From Atherinomorus stipes (taxonomy: Eukaryota; Chordata; Actinopteri; Atheriniformes; Atherinidae): 64,000 nt of DNA. Under the pieces are notes generated by a model. That model saw only the letters and a program-made list of their open reading frames with translations. It made no database searches and was not told where the DNA came from. The stretch's first letter is position 1. Each line of letters begins with the position of its first letter. Positions 24,311 through 34,255 of the stretch are shown piece after piece. The stretch spans positions 1,116,001 through 1,180,000 of the forward strand of contig JALJCO010003053.1 of assembly GCA_023101725.1 (NCBI GenBank), in the 5' to 3' direction. The position numbers were made by a program, and so were the translations under genes.

Positions 24311-25298
24311 GAGAGAGATGAAAATAACATTTTAAAGGTCTGACTCTTCTAAAATATCCAGCAGTTCCACTTTTTATGCAATTAGAAGTATCCTTATAAG
24401 ATGAAAATTATTTAAAATCACGACATGCCCAGATTCCAAGTAGCTTTCTCTTTAGTTAAACAAAATTCATAATGCTAGTGGAATATACTACACACAGTTC
24501 TAGCAAGGGTTTATGATTATGCAAAAGGGTCCCAGTGCAGCAGTATTACGCCCCCTGGTCTCAACTTAGCTCCATATATTCACTTCCAGCAGCCCTCTCT
24601 GCGGGTCTCCAGAGCTCAGTTTAAGAGGAGGATGAATAGAGTGATGAAGTACGGGTCACATGTCTGTTTGATCCAGTGATAACGAGGGGGCTGAAGAAAT
24701 AATCTATCAGCAATAATCCCTGACTCAGGAGACACCTCTGCAATACACACACTCACTTGGACGTATGCACTGCAGATGACAGATGCACACAGAGGCACAT
24801 ATCCGACACACGCTTGCACTGATCACCATATTCAGCAGGCCTTCATTATCACTGTAATGTGAAGCAGGGGAGCCTGCAACCAAAATGACCAATTATTCAG
24901 CATCAAGTATATCGCCCCTCTTTCACTCAGAGGGATTTATTACCATAAGATACCGTGTGAGCATAAGTGAGTGAAAACAGAACACAGACAGGCAGACAGA
25001 TAATGCTGTTTATTGTTTAGAAAGGTTCAGACAGTGAACACAGCACCACTGGGACCTTGCTGAATCTAAGTTAAAAAGGGAGCACGTAAAACACACAGGA
25101 GAGGTTATCAAGAAAAAGATGCCATACTCTACACCCATAAATCATTTATAATGTGTACCATAACATTTCCCTCTCTTCTTTAGTCACAGTGAAGGGTAGG
25201 ATCCCATTTCCTGCTTGGGTCGTGTAAAGATAATCATGTATCCATTTACATTTCCCATAAAGGAATATGGAGATGAGGTGGAGAGCCAGCAGGGGGTT

Positions 25299-25347
<49 letters not shown>

Positions 25348-26740
25348 TACTGAAGGACAATCACATGCACACACAGACACAGTCACAAATGTATTTGCCT
25401 TGCTATGCTGTCACAATCAGGACATTTTGAACTATCACAGATTTAGATTAGAAGCTGTCAGTGTTTTCGTTGCAGCCACCGTTCACAAATGAAAGGCTGA
25501 GGCGAAGCGAATGAACAAAACAACATCCTAATGATTGTTTATACAGTGGAAACATGAAGCAATTTTGGCTGATTATCGGGACAATGTCTGCCAATGACGC
25601 CATTGTTAGTGTACAGGCCAGAAAGGGGGGAAAAAGAGAAAGACTGATTGAGAACAAAGCAGAGACAGCTGAACCCATCATCTTTTATTCATTACATAAA
25701 TGACATTTTAACAAGAGAAAATTCCTCATTATTGCTTCATTATACTGTATTAGATCCCCATCTAGCAGATTGATAGAGTGATAGTGCTTTTATGAATATC
25801 AATATGTTTAGACAGGGGTCTTCCAGAGACCTCAGTCAAGGTCAAAGCTATATGTTATGACAACATAAACCATGATAACACAATGAGGTTGATAGATAGA
25901 AGAAGAGGTCTGATATTTGTCAGAATTCACCACCACCAAGTCTTGCACAAAATTTCGCTGAAGTCCTGAAAAACTGCCATTTCTAAATGTTTTTACAGCC
26001 AGCAGTGATAATGACATCATGTGATCCAGAGCGGAGTATACATGTCATAACTTTGATTTATTTATTTATTTATTTTAGATTTAAAAATGTATGTAGTATG
26101 ACCCACAATCAGTATCCTTGGGGTATGTGTACACAGGGAAGCCTTTGTATGATTAAACAAATACACATGAAACATAATTTATTGCAACACATTCTTTTTA
26201 TTAGTGCATTCAAAAAAATTTCAATTCAAAATTCATGCTTTCTTTTTACGGTCGCTGAAAAATGTGCATGTCAATCAAAGTGAGGCAAGTGCTTCTTGAC
26301 AAGTGAGAATAGTTTATTCAAATTGGTGTGGTGGCTGAGAGCAGAGTACAGTAAATGTCTGAATGCAGAATGAGGTATTTATGAAAAATATGGCTACGCT
26401 GTCCTCCATTCTAAAGGAGCATTATGCTCACTCAAGAAGGAAGGTGAAAATGTTGACCTTTATGCTCTGCAGTCTGTGCACTCTTAACGCAAGCACGCAC
26501 ATGTATGCGTGCATGCATGCACACATCCATGGACTGAATAGCATAAAAACAACACAGTACATAGTTTTTCTCCTCTCTCACATATCCCACCTCAGCTCGG
26601 GGGATGTTATCTCAAATAATTACCGGTGGCCTCTCCCTGTCCCTTGTGGCTGCTGCTTGAGCGCGGGTAGAGACAACAGTAGGTCACAGTGGAGGGTCTG
26701 CTTGAAGAGGAAGTGAAAGTGTTAGCAGAGAGTGGTGGTG
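24311..26740. other. Non-coding stretch, nothing recognised
   Basis: Unremarkable AT-rich sequence. A (TC)n(AC)n microsatellite at 25299 and a palindrome GTGCATGCATGCAC at 26509-26522 are the only clear structures. Confidence 0.5.
25299..25345. repeat. Compound (TC)n(AC)n microsatellite
   Basis: About eight TC units switch directly to about 15 AC units. Confidence 0.95.
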
Positions 26741-26960
26741 GTGGTGGGGGCGTGGCAGATCTGAGACTGGCCTCCTATGGCCCTGGCAACAGCTCTTAAT
26801 TAACCACCCAGGTATTCCTGAGCCTCACGGCCCACTGCCCGGCTGGCCATATGGCTGGAGCTGCGCCATAGCCATAATTGCCAGGGGAAACACTGCATCA
26901 AAAAGAGCTCAGCCAACATAAAGCTTGTGTAAATTATTTTTAATGGTTCCCTTCTGGCAG
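26741..26960. promoter_or_regulatory. Possible conserved regulatory block
   Basis: A G+C-richer, repeat-free block containing CTCTTAATTAACCACCC, the palindromic GCCATATGGC, GCCATAATTGCC and AAATTATTTTTAATGG. The mix of a homeodomain palindrome, an E-box-like CATATG and CCAT words resembles vertebrate enhancers. Inference only. Confidence 0.3.
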
Positions 26961-28879
26961 GAGCACGTGTTTGTCATCTCAAAAAGAAGGGCTGAGCAAA
27001 TTATTTGCCCTTGACCCCTCTTTTCCGTGCACTTGCTCTATGCTTGACAGTGTGACCTGTCTACCTAATTCTAGCTGGTGTCTTATACACACATACACCC
27101 AAACACACACCCGCAGCACCATTAGCAATGTTAGACTGCTCGTGTTATACTGCTCAAGTGAATGATTATAATTCAGAGACGGGAAGCCATTTCTCTTTAT
27201 GCCCTCAGCCACATCTTGATGACTCATTGGTGTTTTGTTTAATTATTGGTCACTACATCGCCTTAAATCCAGCACATTAAATTCTTACATGCAGGCTAAA
27301 TATTTCCTCACTTATGAATGTAATATTAAAGAGCAGATGGTGCGCAACATGATTAATTGATTACTTTAAAAAGTGCAGTGTATGTTTTTCATATTTCATT
27401 CAAAGCCAGTTGTGGCCACTCATCAAAATATAACCTCACTTGCTCTTGAAACCAACAACCATATTGACTTTCCCATCAGAAAGAAAGGAGAAGAAAGGGA
27501 ACCAAAGATTATGATTTGGCCTTCGGTCTGTAATTACCTAATCTGTTGTTCTAATGGTCTTTCATGAACAAGCATCTCTAAAGGGATGAAAATTGTGGTG
27601 AAATTGGTTCCATGCCTGTCCTTTCTTCTATCCTTTGCCCACCTCCTCTCCCTCCCTCTCCTTGTGTCTCTTTTTCTCTTTCAGTTTGGATTGTTAATTG
27701 TCCCAGGAGTGCTACAGGAGGGATAAAGTAGCACCTCATTGCAGTTTTCCGCTTGTGTTATTTTTGAACCGTTCTTGTACAAGGATGTTGTTGTGGGGGA
27801 AGGGGGGCAGTGTTCAGCAGCCTCCAAGGTGGGTTAAGACTGCTGGCTTTCCCCTGTCTGGTGGCTACTCACAATATGTCAGGAACACAGGACATTTCCA
27901 TGCCCCTGTTCCCCTTTTGCAAGTCTCACGCCAGGCCATTGGTGAGGTGTTTTTTTAAGGAAGTGGCTAGCAATCTGGTCAGAGCGACCTCACATCTGCC
28001 CTGCTAATGAGAATGCTGGCCTCCTCCCAATCTGCCTCCCTTAACACTGTCCTTACCCACACAGGTCACGTCCTCCAAGGAGCTGAACGAACACAATACA
28101 ATATACACATGCACAGAGACATGAATACATTTGAGCGCAAAACACTGTCACGCACGTACGCAAAAATGATATGAAAATATATGTATGCATAAAGATGCAG
28201 CTGCACAATATGGTGCAAGTACACAGATTACAGTCAAAAACTCGTGCAGACATCAGCTTGCACTGTGAGAAGTGAATACTGAGTGTACACTTGCGAAACA
28301 ACTGATAAAAGAGCAGAAATGCACAAGTAATGAATTTTAATTCTAATCCTAAAGAGTGTTTTTTTTTACCTTCATGTTAAATCCTTATTCATCAGGATAC
28401 CTACTTTAAATACATGACCTGAAAACAAGAATTTTTACCCCCTCCTAAAGAAAACTTGAATTTGTACTCACAAAAGATAAAACTACAGACACTCACACAT
28501 TTATGTACCCAAACCCAACGTTCCTCTTTAAAACGGACCATAAACCTTTGAGGAAAGAAAAAACTCACAAACAAACACATAAGACTCAGCTCCTCCTTAG
28601 TTCAAACTCTAACTTAATGACTTGGTTGACGTTTAGCACCAAACACAGTGCACTAGGGTGGAAATGAAAGCATAATTGCTACCATAGATCCAAAACATGC
28701 TGAAAATAATACAAACACGCATTCATGCATTTAACCACACCATCAGCCCACTCTCTTGATGACATCTGAGTCATTTCCAGAATATATTTTTATGGTATTT
28801 TCTAAAAGCCATCAGGGATGAATCACACTATCAAGCTAACACTGCCAAACAGAGTCTGTGTATTAACTTGATGCAAAGC
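26961..28879. other. Non-coding stretch, nothing recognised
   Basis: Pyrimidine-rich around 27630-27684, ending in an AG that resembles a splice acceptor. The following sequence gives no convincing coding frame. AT-rich and uninformative elsewhere. Confidence 0.5.
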
Positions 28880-29060
28880 CAGTTTAATGTACCTGCATTC
28901 TGAAATGGCTCCAAATCGGCTGATTGGCGGTTATTGCACCTTAGGCCAATGAGAGGGCGACAGAGACGGCTCGTTCACAGTTTTAATGAGCCCCACACAG
29001 TGAGACATGGAATGAGATATCCCCAGTACAGACTAATCTAAAATGCCCTAAAACAGCAGG
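28880..29060. promoter_or_regulatory. Possible regulatory block with CCAAT motifs
   Basis: Repeat-free segment with GATTGGCGGTTATTG and GGCCAATGAG, that is, inverted and direct CCAAT words about 28 bp apart, plus TTTTAATGAGC. No TATA box or exon follows. Weak evidence from motifs alone. Confidence 0.22.
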
Positions 29061-29783
29061 CCCATAAATTAAGCAAAAGACACACATGCCTGAAACAGAA
29101 AACGCTTTGTAAAGCAACCTTTTGTGCTGTCACTTTGACTTGTGCCTACTGAAAGTGTGTCTGGCTGCCTCTGTTACTGACTGTTTGCCAGTGCTTAAGT
29201 AATTTTGCCACATTCTGACCTTAAGATATCTGTAGATTACATTTTTAACCCCATCTTATTTCTGATTTTTGCTTACGAAGCAAAAGAAAGCAGGAAGCTC
29301 ATACTGTAGAGTTTGCTCCAAGTTTTCTGTCATATACCCAAGTCCTCACCCTGGAATTGGCTGCAGGATAAGCATAATTATGTGAGAGCTCTGACTTGAC
29401 AGAAAAGAAAAATGTAATCAGTTCTCCATAGACTTTTGTGGTTTTATTATGCTTCTGTTGTCATATGTTTCAGACACATGACTTTTGCAACATTTCTAAT
29501 ACAACATTGAAAATTTCAGGATTGTGTTTTTGTGTGGATGGAATTTTGGAAGCAATGCAAGCAGCCGATACAGTTGAGGTCTTTCCTTTGTGTCCTTCTT
29601 TGGTTAGGCTACTGTCTTGTAGCCTAAATAGGAAAATAAAGAAATGAGCCTTTGCCATCATTGCTTCATACAGCATGAATAACAAATTATAGTTACTGAT
29701 GAACTTTCTGTCCACTTGAAGATGATGCACATTCGCATTTTGTATTTTATCTTATGTACATATGCAGAGGCAGCATGTCCATA
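29061..29783. other. Non-coding stretch, nothing recognised
   Basis: AT-rich sequence with no repeat ends, splice-flanked open frames or RNA genes. Confidence 0.5.
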
Positions 29784-29880
29784 TACAGTTGTGCTTGAAA
29801 ATTTACAAACCCTGCCATTAAAGACAAGAAAAAACATCAGCTGCCAGTAAAATAAGTTCAAATTGACAAAAGTAATAATA

Positions 29881-29883
<3 letters not shown>

Positions 29884-29929
<46 letters not shown>
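29884..29929. repeat. (AT)n(GT)n microsatellite in the Tc1 relic
   Basis: About 16 AT units pass directly into about seven GT units, inside the transposon. Confidence 0.95.
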
Positions 29930-29958
29930 AAAATCATGATATTGATTTTGAAATGAAA

Positions 29959-30001
29959 TGTAAAAGTACTTTATTTATCCCAGAAGAGAAATTCAATATT
30001 G
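29959..30001 (-). mobile_element. LINE/SINE 3' tail-like fragment inside Tc1
   Basis: On the minus strand this reads TTGAATTTCTCTTCTGGGAT followed by AAATAAAGTACTTT. It resembles the retroposon tail at 18089-18114 (GAATTTCCC..GGGATTAATAAAGT). This suggests a tiny 5'-truncated retroposon end inserted into the older Tc1 copy. It is only about 40 bp long, so support is moderate. Confidence 0.45.
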
Positions 30002-30002
30002 T

Positions 30003-30066
30003 TAAAAAAAAAAACAACCAAACAAAAAAAAAACAAACAAACAGCAACAACAACAACAACAACAAA
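30003..30066. repeat. A-rich (CAA)n tract
   Basis: A runs interrupted by C, passing into seven or so CAA units at 30043-30064. Confidence 0.85.
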
Positions 30067-30085
30067 AAATTGTGGGGCTCCTGAA

Positions 30086-30217
30086 CTAAATCTTTGCTGA
30101 GCAAACTTTTGAGGCAATCACTGCAATCAAGTGTTTTCTGTAATATTCAATCAGACTTCTGCACCTGTTAACAGATTCGGCCCACTGTTCATGAACAAGT
30201 TGCTCTAATTTGTCTGG
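30086..30217 (-). pseudogene. C-terminal remnant of Tc1-like transposase
   Basis: Reading the minus strand from 30217 to a TAG at 30086-30088 gives 43 codons without a stop. The segments EQLVHEQWAESVNRCRSLIE and YYRKHLIAVIASK fit the known C-terminus of Tc1-family transposases, where '(E)EW..IP...C..L+..Y.+RL.AVI..KG' follows the third catalytic residue. The upstream DDE core (two aspartates and a glutamate) and the DNA-binding region are absent, so it cannot be active. The position near one end and the orientation agree with the element's termini. Confidence 0.8.
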
Positions 30218-30417
30218 GACATTTTTTTTATATTATTCTGTAAAACCACAATTCAAAATCAATGTTTCATTTAACTTAACTTTTATTTATTTACTTACTT
30301 ATTTACCTATCTATTTTTATTATGACTTTTTTTTCAGTTTCTTGTTATTTGAATTACTATTGTGAATTTAGCCTTTGCTTTAATGGGAGGGGATATCAAC
30401 TTTCAAGCACAACTGTA

Positions 30418-31377
30418 CAAGTGCTTTGCCATAATTTGAGCATTTTTAGCCTTTTATGGAGCCTATGTATGCATGCACCGTGAAAGTTAATAAACATGCA
30501 ACATGCATTTGAAGTCAAAACAGTGTGCATGATGATCATTCTCTACAGGCAGTGTGAGCATGGTCACATGAATAAAGATAGTCTTTTTAAAATACTATGC
30601 TTAATTTACTTAAATAACATATTTGCTTTTACAGTGCCTGGTGTCTGTGGTTAAACTGGCCTACAGCGGTCAGGGGGTCAGTTTTTGTAAATATCCAGTC
30701 CTACATCATCTCTTAGTCTGTCTATATCAATCACAGATTACAAGAAATGGTAATTCATTGTTCATTGTGATCATCACAACAGCTTCACTTGTTTGTGTAT
30801 CACAGTTTTCCATAGTTTTTGCTAAATCACAACATAAGCAGCTCAGTTCTAAACATTAATAGAGAATAGAGAACAACACAGTTTGGACAATATAAAGTCA
30901 GTTACGGTTAGTCATCTTCAATATTTCCAAGGTTTTTTCTGTTAACTATTCAGTTTGTGACTCCGGATGTTTTTTCAGTCTTATCATTGGACCTAATAAC
31001 TCTAGTTTGGTTGCAGCTTTGGTTATACAGTAAACCAACTTTTGAATATTGACCGTTTCATGCAGTTTCCTTTCATACTATTAATTGGTTTCAGTAAATG
31101 CCTCCTTGCAGATTTACACCCTCCTTTGTCCATCAGACCGCACAGATGGCATGAGGAGATGGATGGTAAGGTAAGAAGAGAAATAGGTCAGATGCTCATG
31201 CAGTCTATCTTTTTTTATGACTGCTCTAACAACAAACAACTAATGCTCAGGTTTGACTTTTGTATAATTTCTCAACAATTTCATTACTGTCTTAATATAT
31301 TCCAATGCTGTATAATTTAAACAAGTTACATTATAGAGATGATGAATATGGGAATGCACTACAGTGAGTTTTGGGCC
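30418..31377. other. Non-coding AT-rich stretch
   Basis: No exon or transposon end recognised. A TTTTACAG acceptor-like word near 30625-30633 is not followed by a plausible coding exon. Confidence 0.5.
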
Positions 31378-31381
31378 TTAA

Positions 31382-32650
31382 AGGGATGCCATCAGTGAAG
31401 TGCGATCAAGGGAGGCAGTGCCTCACCTGTCATCATGTTAAAAAAGTAAAAAAAGTATTAAAAAAAATAGTAATTTCTTCCACTGATACGTTATAGAAAT
31501 GTATTTTTAACATGACTATATATTTTTGACATTTTATTAAGAAAAAATGAAAATCACCAAATTTGAGTATTTCCCGATCAAATATAGGGCAGAAACCCCG
31601 CAGGAGGCAGCGGCGAGCTGTGCTTCATCTCTGACAGCGCGATCCAATACAAACTGAGTTGTATGACGCGTGCCCGTTTCTGTTCCTTAGCATATCACCG
31701 ATATGAACTTTACAGAAATATTTGCTATACAGTATGACTCTCTACAGTTTGTGTAATGTCTTTAATGTATGTGCGGGGGAATTATTCCCGCTTAACGTAC
31801 AATAAAGAGCAGAGAAAAGTCACCTGAAGGGGGTGTATGTGAACTGGCAGCTGCTTTCTAGCTGTAGCATTGGCTTCAACAGTATTTTTTCTTTTTTTTT
31901 TCTGACAGAGATTCAAAAGTCAGAGCCAAGCTAAGGTCTGTCAAGAACAGCAGTTTTTTTGTTGTTGTTGTTTTTTAATGCTGTGCTTACTAAATGGATG
32001 ATTGTTTATCAAGAATATTTCTCAAAAGACAAAAAAAACCCAAAGTGATAAGTGATAGAAAACTAATGCTGAAGCTAAAAGGTTTGCTTCAAACTACAGG
32101 ACAGAACAGATGTTCTTTTCAAGTGAGATGGTACAAACGTAAAGACTGGCTGAGTAGCTGCCCTGCAAGAAACCTCCCTTACAGTTTTCTTGCCTTTTAT
32201 TCTCATCTTGTGATATTGTTTGGAGTAACTCCAGATACAGTGACCTGAAAATTTGCAAAGAAGCCTCGGCAAACATGAAAGATCAGCCACCCACATTCAA
32301 AGCCAGATTTCTTTGAAAACTTTTGGCCACAAGGGCATTGAACCTGCAACTTCCCACGGGCCACACAACTCTCACAAAATTAAAGTTTCTATCTGTGTTT
32401 TGGGATCCGGTTTGCAGACCACTTTTATCAGCTGACAGCGAAGTCATCGAGCCATAAAGCAAGTTGCTTCAGGTCACATGATCCAATGAGAGATGGATCT
32501 GCCCCTGCAAAGTTACAATGTCTAGTTTTTGAGGAGGGCAGCCCCCTTGGAACACCGACCACGTGTCAAGTGATGCATCTTGACCCCCGAAATCATCTAT
32601 TATAACTTACATTAGGCTAATGTTTGGATCAAAAGTTACATGGTATCCCT
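31382..32650 (+). mobile_element. Decayed DNA transposon with TTF-type zinc-finger transposase relic
   Basis: The left end TTAAAGGGATGCCAT (31378-31392) is the inverse of the right end ATGGTATCCCTTTAA (32640-32654), with one mismatch. There are two readings of the target duplication. TTAA itself may be duplicated (TTAA-targeting superfamily). Alternatively TTAA belongs to the terminus and the flanks TTTGGGCC (31370-31377) and TTTGTGCT (32655-32662) are an 8-bp hAT-type duplication matching at 6 of 8. The internal coding relic favours hAT ancestry. The element is about 1.27 kb and lacks the catalytic hAT core. Confidence 0.6.
31994..32435 (+). pseudogene. hAT-like transposase N-terminal relic (TTF-type zinc finger)
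   Basis: One frame at 31994-32248 includes RWYKRKDWLSSCPARN. A second frame from about 32250 reads LQRSLGKHERSATHIQ followed by SQISLKTFG. Together they match the order seen in TTF-type zinc fingers of hAT-like (ZMYM1-like) proteins: an aromatic 'WY...WL..C/S...' segment, then the CFPC/CLLF segment, then 'DL+NL...+..HE.S..H'. The middle cysteine-rich segment is damaged, and the two halves are in different frames, so the gene is broken. The ATG is only the first in frame. The dimerisation and catalytic region is absent. Confidence 0.65.
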
Positions 32651-32654
32651 TTAA

Positions 32655-33713
32655 TTTGTGCTCAAATTAAATTTTTCCCAAATTTGAAACCTTTCTATCA
32701 TATCCATAAGCCATCTTTTTATGTATAATGAGATGTATCACAATCATCAGCCATCAATGTTATCTGAGAATTTCTATTTTGAATCTGCCAAGCACCAGAG
32801 TTTCAGATAAGGAAGGTCAGACAGTCTGTGTACTCTTAAAATCCCTTTTCCTTAAAGTTGTACTTCCATGGTCATTTCATTAATATTTCTGTGTTCTCCA
32901 TTATTATTGAATGCATTCTGCATCGTTTCTGTTTAAAAAAACCTTCTGGTATCTTTGTATCCAGCTGTATTTGTATACTAGAAGAGAGGCTTGTGGTCCA
33001 ACGGCAGGCTTTTCCGGGTCCTTCTCATGAATTTCCATCTGATTGGCTGCCTCCCATCAGTGTATGAAGGAAGCTCCGCCCTCTGCTCTTATTTCGTTAC
33101 AGACAGGAAATAGAGCCGACAAACAAGTTTGTTCCGGCATGCTAACAAACAGTTAGCTAATTAGCTTCTCAACTCCGAAGCTACAGTCGTGCTGTCTTCA
33201 CTTCTAGTGTGTAGTGGAGGGTTACCTGCCTTCCAATGGACAGATATAAACCCCACGTGGGATACGCTATTTGCAATGTGACGTAGAAGTGCGAGGCTGT
33301 TCCCGATTCGCTCTTTTCTTCGTATTGTTTCTCTGATAAGAAAGCACAGCCGACTGGGGGGAACGCAACGCTAGCAAGTCAGCATGTGTAAGTAAACAAG
33401 GGGAAACCCTCCGTATTTCAGAAGGAGCAAGTTAAACGGGTTTTCAGTGGAAGGAGGCCTTTAAACACTTTTTAAATCCTTTGCTGTGAGGGACTGATAA
33501 ATTAAAAGCTAGTACAAGAAATATGCAGATGCTTGGTGGAGAACACAACAGAAGCAAGGAAAAGCTACTTGATATGTTCTACTTTTATGGCAGACCAGAC
33601 ATTCAGACTTTTATAAACCTTAAACTAAAGCCATTCTTACACTGGTCATTAAGCTCACTGACACCTGCTAGCATATTGAGTGCAATGTGAGACTGTTAAA
33701 TCGGCATTCCGTA
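32655..33713. other. Non-coding stretch with a CpG-richer patch
   Basis: Between about 32990 and 33420 the sequence is richer in CpG, with GCTAGC/GTTAGCTAATTAGC words like the repeat patch at 15.7-16.3 kb. It is probably an unclassified repeat or an old promoter region. No transposon ends could be paired confidently. It lies downstream of the minus-strand gene. Confidence 0.4.
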
Positions 33714-34255
33714 TCAAATGAAGGGACTCTGCACTGACCATGGGCTTTTATTAGCTTCAGCTTCAGCATTCATGGCAACATAATACCCAGGTATACATGC
33801 TTCATTTGAGGATGCAGCAGTCTGGGCTGCAATGAAGGACCAATAGTTTTTATCATTATTATCAATATTATGTTAAAAAAAAAAAAAGATGTGTTAAATA
33901 GAGGCAGAGACAGTAAAAACTTACAGAAATAAAGAGATGGATCAATTTCATCTGACTGCAAGATACAGTAGATGCCAGCTTGCGCTGTCCTGCTGAGCAG
34001 AGCTGATGTCAACAGTCCCGTGTTGACATCAGCCTGATTGTCCCAGAGACTTGTACTTATCAGAAACTGTGATCCAACAAGTGCAACAGACTGTGTAATG
34101 TCATACTTTAATGCTATTGTAGTTACAGACTTGACCTCTGGGAATAGTGGTATACTGGACTGGAAAGTTTTAGTCCCCAAAGCACTGAGGGTAAACACAC
34201 TACTAGTTGCAATGGGAAAAGATTTAATTGTCTCATTACATGGGTGTACCCGCAT
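33714..34255 (-). CDS. Unrecognised two-exon gene or gene fragment
   Basis: Exon 1 is 34255-33925 (110 codons plus one base) and exon 2 is 33826-33714 (37 codons including TGA). They are joined by a 98-bp intron with a GTAAGT donor, a T-rich tract and a TTCATTGCAG acceptor. The split codon (T plus CC, serine) keeps the frame, giving a 147-residue product. The size is typical of a short teleost intron. Exon 1 opens MRVHPCNETI with an NET glycosylation-type site and has few charged residues. Exon 2 contains EACIPGYYVAMNAEAEANKS with another N-x-S site. No family or catalytic motif is recognised. There is an in-frame TAA just before the ATG, but a GAG acceptor before codon 9 is an alternative start of the exon. 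Further upstream exons may exist. The retained intron argues against a processed pseudogene. Confidence 0.5.
33827..33924 (-). other. 98-bp GT-AG intron of the two-exon gene
   Basis: On the minus strand it begins GTAAGTTTTTACTG and ends CCTTCATTGCAG. A 13-base T run lies in its middle third and ATTGATAA-type branch candidates lie before the acceptor. Phase 1. Confidence 0.55.
34002..34033. repeat. Perfect 13-bp stem hairpin inside exon 1
   Basis: GCTGATGTCAACA pairs exactly with TGTTGACATCAGC across a 6-nt loop (GTCCCG). It lies within the predicted coding exon and would fold in the mRNA. Confidence 0.9.

Larger units (their letters stand above)
29786..30415. mobile_element. Deleted Tc1-like transposon
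   Basis: The termini CAGTTGTGCTTGAAA (29786-29800) and its exact inverse TTTCAAGCACAACTG (30401-30415) are flanked on both sides by TA (29784-29785, 30416-30417), the target duplication of the Tc1/mariner superfamily. The element is about 630 bp. Full Tc1-like elements are usually 1.2-1.6 kb, so most of the transposase is missing. The C-terminal coding end survives on the minus strand at 30086-30217. A TA/TG microsatellite, a LINE-tail-like piece and CAA repeats have filled or expanded the left half. Confidence 0.85.

Noticed and set aside
27685..27828. Exon-like segment between a pyrimidine tract with CAG and a GTGGGT donor
   Set aside because: Stops occur in the plausible frames and no coding or conserved signal is visible.
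32850..33465. Possible inverted-repeat pair (TTAAAG..CTTCCA and inverse TTTAAAGG..CTTCCA)
   Set aside because: The match is interrupted and too short to call, and there is no target duplication.
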